Positions 59,401-64,000 of a DNA stretch of 64,000 bases are shown piece after piece. How positions within the stretch are numbered: the first letter of the stretch is position 1; the number at the start of each line of letters is the position of its first letter. Origin of the DNA: Terrimesophilobacter mesophilus (lineage in GTDB: Bacteria; Actinomycetota; Actinomycetes; Actinomycetales; Microbacteriaceae); the NCBI RefSeq assembly GCF_014200375.1, contig NZ_JACHBP010000001.1:248001-312000 (forward strand), given 5' to 3'. The translations under genes were made by a program, and so were the position numbers. The notes beneath the pieces were generated by a model that ran no database searches, was not told where the DNA came from, and was given only the letters and a program-made list of their open reading frames with translations.

Positions 59401-59806
59401 GGGTCGATGCCAGGACGGGAACGCCGGCAGAGATGGCGTGCTCCTTCGCCGTGACCTTGTTGCCCGCCATCTCGAGCACGTGCTGGCCGGGCCCGATGAA
59501 GGTGATGCCTGCCGCCGCGGCCTGCTCGGCGAGCTCGGGGTTCTCCGACAGGAATCCGTAGCCGGGGTAGATGGCATCCGCCCCGCACTCCTTCGCGACC
59601 CGGATGATCTCCGACACATCGAGATACGCGCGAACCGGATGCCCCTCCGTACCGATCAGGTACGCCTCGTCCGCCTTGAGACGGTGCAGCGAGTTGCGGT
59701 CCTCCCACGGAAAGACGGCCACGGTCTTCGCGCCGAGTTCGAACGCGGCGCGGAACGCGCGAATGGCGATCTCACCTCGGTTGGCAACGAGAATCTTCCG
59801 GAACAC
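56408..59806 (-). CDS. pyc: Pyruvate carboxylase
   Basis: 1132 residues, full-length single-chain enzyme. Biotin carboxylase domain about 1-450 (KILVANRGEIAIRAFRA, GGGGRGMRRVDRPEDL, EMNPRIQVEHTVTEEI), carboxyltransferase about 535-810 (DTTFRDAHQSLLATRVRTKD, VHVHTHDTAGG), and C-terminal biotin carrier domain with EAMKMEA, biotin on Lys1098. It forms oxaloacetate from pyruvate and CO2 for anaplerosis. GTG start with GAGAGGAG upstream. Divergent from the ParA-like gene. Confidence 0.98.
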   Translation of the reverse strand: MFRKILVANRGEIAIRAFRAAFELGAKTVAVFPWEDRNSLHRLKADEAYLIGTEGHPVRAYLDVSEIIRVAKECGADAIYPGYGFLSENPELAEQAAAAGITFIGPGQHVLEMAGNKVTAKEHAISAGVPVLASTPASKDLDDLLAGADGIGFPLFAKAVAGGGGRGMRRVDRPEDLRQALEEAMREADSAFGDPTMFLEQAVLRPRHIEVQILADSSGNTMHLFERDCSVQRRNQKVIEIAPAPNLDPVIRDALYRDAIAFARSIGYVNAGTVEFLLDTVGERAGQHVFIEMNPRIQVEHTVTEEITDVDLVQAQMRIAAGETLAELGLAQETLTLHGAALQCRITTEDPAAGFRPDTGKITTYRSPGGGGIRLDGGTIDPGTQISPHFDSMLVKMTCRGHDFAAAVGRAKRGLAEFRIRGVSTNIPFLQAVLDDPSFAAGDISTSFIDERPELVNARPSKDRGTKILNWLADVTVNQPYGSGDGIFSPSVKLPVVDVDAPAPAGSRERLLELGPQGFAADLRARTSLAVTDTTFRDAHQSLLATRVRTKDLVTVAPYVARLTPELFSVEAWGGATYDVALRFLGEDPWERLAALRESLPNIAIQMLLRGRNTVGYTPYPTKVTDAFVVEAAATGVDIFRIFDALNDVDRMRPAIDAVLATGTSVAEVALCYTGDLLDPAENLYTLDYYLRLAEQIVDTGAHILAIKDMAGLLRAGAAEKLVAALRGRFDLPVHVHTHDTAGGQLATLLAASRAGADAVDVASAPMAGTTSQPPLSALVAALANTERDTGLSLQAVSDLEPYWEAVRHAYRPFESGLAGPTGRVYHHEIPGGQLSNLRTQAVALGLSEQFEKIEDWYAAANRILGRPPKVTPSSKVVGDLALAMAAADADPVDFEANPGRYDIPDSVVNFMAGELGDLPGGWPEPFRSKVLAGRTVSIEVEDLAPEDSASLDADSATRRATLNRLLFPGPTRQFEDIRDRFGDLSVMDTVDYLYGLHPGTEHVVSIETGVNLIVGLEAIGEADDKGMRTVMTVINGQLRPVFVRDLSITVESKAAEKANSSAPGQVAAPFSGVVSLKVASGDRVEAGQVVASIEAMKMEAAITCSVAGTVARLAIPQTQQVDAGDLLLVVE

Positions 59807-59929
59807 GCGACTCCTCTCAGGTGACCGTCCAAGAATAATCTCAGCGCACAGCCATTCCGGCGGCCTTCTGGCAACCCAGCCAGCGAAGATTTAGGTTCTT
59901 TCAGACTAGTGAAGGTATCGTCGTTACTC

Positions 59930-60904
59930 GTGCATGTACTCAGCGTCAGCTCCCTCAAAGGAGGGGTCGGAAAGACCACCGTGACGCTGGGGCTGGCCTC
60001 GGCCGCTTTCGCCAGGGGGCTTCGCACGCTCGTCGTGGACCTGGACCCGCAGTCCGACGTGTCCACCGGGATGGACATCAGCGTCACCGGTCACCTGAAC
60101 ATCGCCGACGTGCTCGCCTCGCCGAAGGAGAAGATCGTGCGTTCGGCGATCGCCCCGAGCGGGTGGACGCGAGGGCGTCCGGGCAAGGTCGATGTCATGA
60201 TCGGCAGCCCGTCGGCGATCAACTTCGACGGCCCGCATCCGAGCATCCGGGACATCTGGAAGCTCGAAGAGGCGCTCGCCCATCTCGAGGCCGACTATGA
60301 CCTCGTGCTCGTCGACTCCGCGCCGTCCCTCAACGCATTGACCCGCACCGCCTGGGCCGCGAGTGACCGCGTCACGATCGTCACAGAGCCCGGACTGTTC
60401 TCCGTCGCCGCTGCGGACCGCGCGCTTCGCGCCATCGAGGAGATTCGGAGGGGCCTCTCCCCCAGGCTCCAGCCTCTCGGCATCATCGTCAATCGCGCCA
60501 AGATCCAGTCGCTGGAGCACCAGTTCCGCATCAAGGAACTTCGCGACATGTTCGGCCCGCTCGTTCTCAGCCCCCAGTTGCCCGAGCGCACATCACTCCA
60601 GCAGGCGCAGGGCGCCGCGAAGCCACTACACGTGTGGCCGGGCGAGAGCGCAGAGGAGATGGCCCACCACTTCGACCAGCTTCTCGATCGGGTCATCCGC
60701 GCCGGACGGATCCCGGTGGGAGGCGTGCCCTTCGAGCAGGGTCCGGCTGCACCCCCGACTGCGTCCGCTGCCGCGCCGCCCGCCGCGCCGCCGCCAATAC
60801 CACCATCGACTTCTCCGATGCCGCCGCCGCAGCAGCAGGCTCAACCGCAGCAGCAGCCTCGGCTGACGGACGAGCGGAACCCCTTCGGGAACCTCTTCGA
60901 ATAG
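59930..60904 (+). CDS. ParA-family ATPase with Pro/Gln-rich tail
   Basis: 324 residues from a GTG at 59930. Deviant Walker A at the very N-terminus (SSLKGGVGKTT, Lys10 and Lys15), A' VVDLDPQSDVSTG, Walker B YDLVLVDSAPSLNAL. The last about 50 residues are rich in Pro, Ala and Gln and end RNPFGNLFE, unlike chromosomal ParA. No parB or parS lies nearby, so this is an orphan ParA. A GTG at 59909 is possible but the core begins at HVLSVSSLKGG. It converges with the MerR gene (6 bp). Confidence 0.88.
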   Translation: MHVLSVSSLKGGVGKTTVTLGLASAAFARGLRTLVVDLDPQSDVSTGMDISVTGHLNIADVLASPKEKIVRSAIAPSGWTRGRPGKVDVMIGSPSAINFDGPHPSIRDIWKLEEALAHLEADYDLVLVDSAPSLNALTRTAWAASDRVTIVTEPGLFSVAAADRALRAIEEIRRGLSPRLQPLGIIVNRAKIQSLEHQFRIKELRDMFGPLVLSPQLPERTSLQQAQGAAKPLHVWPGESAEEMAHHFDQLLDRVIRAGRIPVGGVPFEQGPAAPPTASAAAPPAAPPPIPPSTSPMPPPQQQAQPQQQPRLTDERNPFGNLFE

Positions 60905-60910
60905 TGCGGC

Positions 60911-61462
60911 TCAGGATGCCCTGGTCGCACGCCTCGCGGCGAGCTCGTCCGCCGGGTCGGCTCCCGCGACGGTGTCCAGCTCGATCAGGCTCGACTCCAC
61001 TTCGCGCAGAACCTTGCCCACGGCGATCCCGAACACGCCCTGACCGCGGCTGACGAGGTCGATCACCTCATCGTTGTTGGTGCACAGGTAGACACTCGCG
61101 CCATCGCTCATGAGGGTCGTCTGCGCGAGGTCGTTGACGCCGGCCTCGCGGAGCTGGTTGACCGCGGTGCGGATCTGCTGCAGCGAGATCCCGGTGTCGA
61201 GAAGACGCTTGACGAGCTTGAGGACGAGGATGTCGCGAAACCCGTAGAGGCGCTGCGTGCCAGACCCTGCCGCACCGCGCACGGTCGGTTCGACGAGTTC
61301 GGTGCGGGCCCAGTAATCGAGCTGGCGGTAGCTGATGCCCGCGGCCCGCGCGGCGATCGCACCGCGGTATCCCGCCGAGTCGTCCAGGTCGGGAAGACCG
61401 TCGGTGAACAGCAGGCCGAGGTCGTACCGTGAGTCCTCGTTGATACTGCGTGGTTCACTCAT
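60911..61462 (-). CDS. MerR family transcriptional regulator (Rv1830-like)
   Basis: 183 residues. Winged HTH (AGISYRQLDYWARTELVEPT, with GSGTQRLYGFRDILVLKLVK) and a C-terminal effector/dimer part. The arrangement FHA-MerR-...-MerR corresponds to the mycobacterial garA-Rv1828-Rv1829-Rv1830 set, here without the bifunctional nuclease gene between. In mycobacteria Rv1830 affects growth and division timing. ATG at 61462 with GGGAAGG upstream. The 162-bp gap upstream holds GAACCTGAAGCC (61578-61589), a possible MerR half-site. Confidence 0.9.
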   Translation of the reverse strand: MSEPRSINEDSRYDLGLLFTDGLPDLDDSAGYRGAIAARAAGISYRQLDYWARTELVEPTVRGAAGSGTQRLYGFRDILVLKLVKRLLDTGISLQQIRTAVNQLREAGVNDLAQTTLMSDGASVYLCTNNDEVIDLVSRGQGVFGIAVGKVLREVESSLIELDTVAGADPADELAARRATRAS

Positions 61463-61624
61463 TGGGTTGCCTTCCCTGCGCGCTGTCGACGATTCACGTC
61501 CGCAGCCTCCACGGTACCCACCGGTCCGGTCAGAGGCAATCACATCCGATCGAACGCCTTCGGCGTGTCGAGTCTCTGAACCTGAAGCCTACCGCGGATT
61601 CACGTGCGCCCCTCCGGAGCGAAA

Positions 61625-62323
61625 CTAGTCCAATCGCGACAGTGCGGAGCGGATGAGGCTGCTGCGCACGATTTCGAGCTGGCCGGCGATATCCCGCGCA
61701 AGCTCGTTCGCCTTGGCACGGCTCGAGGCATCCTTTCGCCGCGACACCGGAATGAGCGCGCTCTCGATGAGCCCGAGCTCGCGTTCCGCGGAGGCGCGGA
61801 AACCGCGAAGGTGTCGCGGTTCGATTCCGGACCGCTGGAGCTCCACGAGTGACTTCAGCACCGCGAGGACGGGCTCGCCGTAAAGCTCGGCCGGCACGAT
61901 GAGTGAGGCGGAGACGGCGTCGTTGAGCAGTTGCGGGCTGGCATTCGCTTCGCGGATCAGTTCATCCCGCTGGAATCGGCGCTCGGTGGACAGGATCGTG
62001 GGGATCGGGCCGGTTGCAGCGCCGGGCAACTCGGGTTGGCGGCCGGCATCCAACTCGTCGAGATAGCCGCGAATGACCTTGAGCGGGAGGTAGTGCTCGC
62101 GCTGCATGGTCAGGACGAAACGCAATCGGTCCAGGTCCGAGGCGGAGAACTTGCGATAGCCGGACTCTGTCCTCGCGGGGCTGATCAGTTGCCGCTCCTC
62201 AAGGAATCGGAGCTTCGACGGGGTCAGGTCCGGAAATTCGGGCCGAAACCGGGCGAGCACCTGCCCGATGCTCAACAGCCCATGCGTGCCCGGCTTCCTC
62301 GCCTGGGCGGATGACGCCGCCAC
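61625..62323 (-). CDS. ftsR: MerR family regulator FtsR-like
   Basis: 232 residues. N-terminal MerR winged HTH (LLSIGQVLARFRPEFPDLTP, SKLRFLEERQLISPARTESG, YRKFSASDLDRLRFVLTMQ) and a long helical C-terminal domain. It matches Rv1828/FtsR, which in Corynebacterium glutamicum activates ftsZ. The GTG start overlaps the stop of the GarA-like gene (TAGTG). A candidate target palindrome lies before ftsZ at 30303-30325. Confidence 0.9.
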   Translation of the reverse strand: MAASSAQARKPGTHGLLSIGQVLARFRPEFPDLTPSKLRFLEERQLISPARTESGYRKFSASDLDRLRFVLTMQREHYLPLKVIRGYLDELDAGRQPELPGAATGPIPTILSTERRFQRDELIREANASPQLLNDAVSASLIVPAELYGEPVLAVLKSLVELQRSGIEPRHLRGFRASAERELGLIESALIPVSRRKDASSRAKANELARDIAGQLEIVRSSLIRSALSRLD

Positions 62324-62799
62324 TACCGACCGGTCGCCGGGGCCAGGTCCGCGCGGGAGGCGTAGAACGTGAGTCGGAACTTGCCGATCTGCACCTCGGC
62401 GGCGTCCGAGAGGATTGCGTTCTCGATCCGGACTCCGTCGAAGTAGGTTCCGTTGAGCGAACCGAGATCCTTCATCTCGAAGACGGTGCCGTGCCTCTGG
62501 AACTCGGTGTGCCGTCGCGAGACGGTGACATCGTCGAGGAAGATGTCGGCATCCGGGTGCCTGCCGGCGGTCGTGACATCCGAGTCGAGGAGGAAGCGAG
62601 CCCCGACATTGGGGCCGCGGCGCACGATGAGAAGCGCGGATGCCGAGGGAAGCGAGGCGATCGCCTCCTGCTCCTCTGCGGTGAGTTCGCCGTCGAGTGC
62701 AGCGATCTGCGATTCGAAGTCCTGACCGAAATGCGCGGTCGTATCGTCCTCGCGTCGGCCTTCGGCGGCGGGGTGACCCTCATCGTTCGGCGTGACCAT
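62323..62799 (-). CDS. garA: FHA domain protein, GarA/OdhI-like
   Basis: 158 residues. The FHA domain (about 65-145) shows AGRHPDADIFLDDVTVSRRH and LGSLNGTYFDGV, the phosphothreonine-binding residues of GarA. The N-terminal tail has EDDTTAHF with Thr20 and Thr21, corresponding to the ETTS motif phosphorylated by PknB/PknG in GarA/OdhI. Unphosphorylated GarA inhibits 2-oxoglutarate dehydrogenase and controls glutamate metabolism. The ATG at 62799 has AAGGAGG at good spacing. Operon with ftsR downstream. Confidence 0.92.
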   Translation of the reverse strand: MVTPNDEGHPAAEGRREDDTTAHFGQDFESQIAALDGELTAEEQEAIASLPSASALLIVRRGPNVGARFLLDSDVTTAGRHPDADIFLDDVTVSRRHTEFQRHGTVFEMKDLGSLNGTYFDGVRIENAILSDAAEVQIGKFRLTFYASRADLAPATGR

Positions 62800-62840
62800 C
62801 CTCAACCTCCTTAGCCCTCTACAGTATCCGATTCACGCGG

Positions 62841-63428
62841 TCAGGCGACCCGTGGAATTTTGACGACGCGAAGCGTTTCGATGATGTAGATGACGCCGGC
62901 CCACCAGTACAGGAAGGCCCCCCACAGAGCGAACGCCCAGCCGATCGGCGCGCTCACGAACGCGACAGCGGGGAACGCCTGCCCGATCATGAGGATGGGC
63001 AATGCGTAGAAGAGGCAGAACGTTGCGATCTTTCCGAGGTGGTGCACGGGAAGCGGACCGTAGCCGAAGTTCGCAAGCGTGATCCCCAGGACGAGGAGCA
63101 GGACATCGCGGCCGACGATGACGGTGACGAGCCACCACGGCACTATCCCGCGCACGGCGAGCCCGATGAGCGTGGCGAAGATGAAGAGTCGGTCGGCAGC
63201 AGGGTCGAGAAGCTGGCCGAGCCTCGACACCTGGTCGAGCCGCCGAGCGAGCACCCCGTCGAGGAAATCGGTGATGCTCGAAACCACGAGGACGATGAGC
63301 GCAGGGATGTCGTACCCCATGATCACGAGCACGAGGAACACCGGGACGAGCGCGAGCCGGATGAAGCTCAGGATGTTCGGGACCGTGAAGATTCTCGAGC
63401 TCACCTGGTTCGTCGAGTCAGCCGTCAC
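62841..63428 (-). CDS. CDP-alcohol phosphatidyltransferase (PgsA-like)
   Basis: 195 residues, about six membrane helices. The family signature D-x2-DG-x2-AR-x8-G-x3-D-x3-D is complete within TDFLDGVLARRLDQVSRLG and QLLDPAADR. Transfers a phosphatidyl group from CDP-diacylglycerol to an alcohol; by position next to garA it corresponds to pgsA2 (Rv1822 region) and may make phosphatidylglycerol phosphate or cardiolipin. GTG start. 41 bp upstream of the garA-like gene. Confidence 0.93.
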   Translation of the reverse strand: MTADSTNQVSSRIFTVPNILSFIRLALVPVFLVLVIMGYDIPALIVLVVSSITDFLDGVLARRLDQVSRLGQLLDPAADRLFIFATLIGLAVRGIVPWWLVTVIVGRDVLLLVLGITLANFGYGPLPVHHLGKIATFCLFYALPILMIGQAFPAVAFVSAPIGWAFALWGAFLYWWAGVIYIIETLRVVKIPRVA

Positions 63429-63455
63429 AACGCCACAGTCTACCGAGCAGGACGG

Positions 63456-64000
63456 CTACGCAGCAGACCCTGCGACGAGCTTCCTGGCCTCTAGCGCGAA
63501 GGACAGACGAAGGCGTGCCCGCGGGTCGTGGAGGTCGGCGGTGAGGAGCTCGCCGATGCGCGACATCCGGTGCTTCATCGTGTTGTAGTGGATGAAGAGT
63601 CGACGGGATGCATCCGCCGCGTTCCCTGTACCGAGGAACATCTCCAGCGTGCTGCACAGTTCCGAACCGTTTGCGGCATCGGCGGCCAGCAGTGGGCCGA
63701 GTTCCCGCTCGACCAGTTCGGCCAGAAGGTCTCCGGGGACAGAGAGGATGACGCGCTCGAGGGCCAGGACGTCATGGCGGACCTCGACGCGTCCGGTTGC
63801 CTGGGCGATCGCGAGCGACTCGCGCGCTGCGGCGTGGGACGCCGAAAGCTCTGCCGCGGTGTGGGCGATGCTGCCGGTGGCCACGATGACCTCCATAGCC
63901 CCCTGCTTGCGCAGTGCAGCGCTCCACTGCCTCGCTGCCGGCCACGGAACGGAGTCGGCCGGCACGGAGTCTGCGGGAACGATCGCCACAACCTCCTGTC
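63456..64000 (-). CDS. PucR/CdaR-type transcriptional regulator, C-terminal part
   Basis: At least 180 C-terminal residues are in the window; the gene continues beyond the right edge. A GGDEF-like CdaR segment (EVIVATGSIAHTAAELSASH, then AARESLAIAQATG) is followed by the PucR C-terminal HTH (LEMFLGTGNAADASRRLFIH with YNTMKHRMSRIGELL). Such proteins regulate purine, sugar-acid or nitrogen catabolism. An AGGAGG sequence near 63990 with a GTG only two bases on is probably not its start; codons upstream continue in frame. Confidence 0.85.
   Translation of the reverse strand, partial: QEVVAIVPADSVPADSVPWPAARQWSAALRKQGAMEVIVATGSIAHTAAELSASHAAARESLAIAQATGRVEVRHDVLALERVILSVPGDLLAELVERELGPLLAADAANGSELCSTLEMFLGTGNAADASRRLFIHYNTMKHRMSRIGELLTADLHDPRARLRLSFALEARKLVAGSAA

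Noticed and set aside
63987-63996. AGGAGG followed by GTG as the start of the PucR-type gene
   Set aside because: The spacing is only two bases, the frame remains open upstream and a protein starting here would lack most of the CdaR-like region, so the gene is treated as truncated by the window edge.

Overview
The window is a GC-rich, gene-dense chromosomal segment of an actinobacterium, most like a member of the Microbacteriaceae (order Micrococcales). The evidence is the gene content and order (dcw cluster with sepF, wag31 and mraZ; qcrCAB with ctaE and trpD; ctaC-ctaD-ctaF; erpA; a GarA-like FHA protein with an FtsR-like MerR), very frequent GTG starts, GAC/CTC/ATC-type codon choice, and a MurE whose amino-acid-selecting motif is not the diaminopimelate type. 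The family is inferred; the species cannot be read from the sequence. No rRNA, tRNA, CRISPR array, complete insertion sequence or prophage was seen. No stretch longer than 300 bases lacks a gene; the largest gaps (about 245 bp at 3519-3763 and 242 bp at 44609-44850) carry inverted repeats, operator-like repeats and a terminator, listed separately.

Layout. 1-7229 is an accessory/metabolic stretch: an SPFH/NfeD membrane pair, an atypical SDR, an S9 peptidase, a carboxymuconolactone-decarboxylase-like pair, an FMN 2-hydroxyacid oxidase and an AlkX-like DNA glycosylase. 7251-16204 holds the respiratory supercomplex: trpD, divergent ctaE-qcrC-qcrA-qcrB on + and ctaC-ctaD-ctaF on -, converging on a small GNAT gene. 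16319-18738 has erpA, an M20 dipeptidase and a DUF3043 membrane protein.

18713-44608 is one co-directional run on the minus strand. Read in transcription order it is mraZ, rsmH, an ftsL-like gene, ftsI, murE, murF, mraY, murD, ftsW, murG, murC, ftsQ, ftsZ, yggS, sepF, yggT, wag31, lspA, rluD, dnaE, hisD, nrdR, pyrD. Many junctions overlap by 1-4 bp, so peptidoglycan precursor synthesis, septum assembly and polar growth are translationally coupled. MraZ-type repeats sit in the mraZ promoter and a MerR-type palindrome lies before ftsZ.

44851-54516 matches the mycobacterial Rv2169c-Rv2187 neighbourhood in content: DUF3040 protein, polyprenyl diphosphate synthase, Rv2175c-like DNA-binding protein, LysM/lysozyme-like wall protein, PASTA Ser/Thr kinase, class II DAHP synthase, PlsC-like acyltransferase and long-chain acyl-CoA ligase. 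54533-60904 has peptide deformylase, a MinD-like ATPase, pyruvate carboxylase and a ParA-like ATPase. 60911-64000 carries two MerR regulators (one FtsR-like), a GarA-like FHA protein, a PgsA-like phosphatidyltransferase and the C-terminal part of a PucR/CdaR-type regulator cut by the window end.

I did not find an obviously new multi-gene system. The most useful leads are regulatory or specificity signals inside known machinery: a palindrome before ftsZ that could be the FtsR site (ftsR is in this window), doubled MraZ-type repeats before mraZ, the MurE selectivity motif, leaderless-type promoters, a resolvase-like inverted repeat beside a possible gene remnant, and an SDR lacking the usual catalytic tyrosine position.
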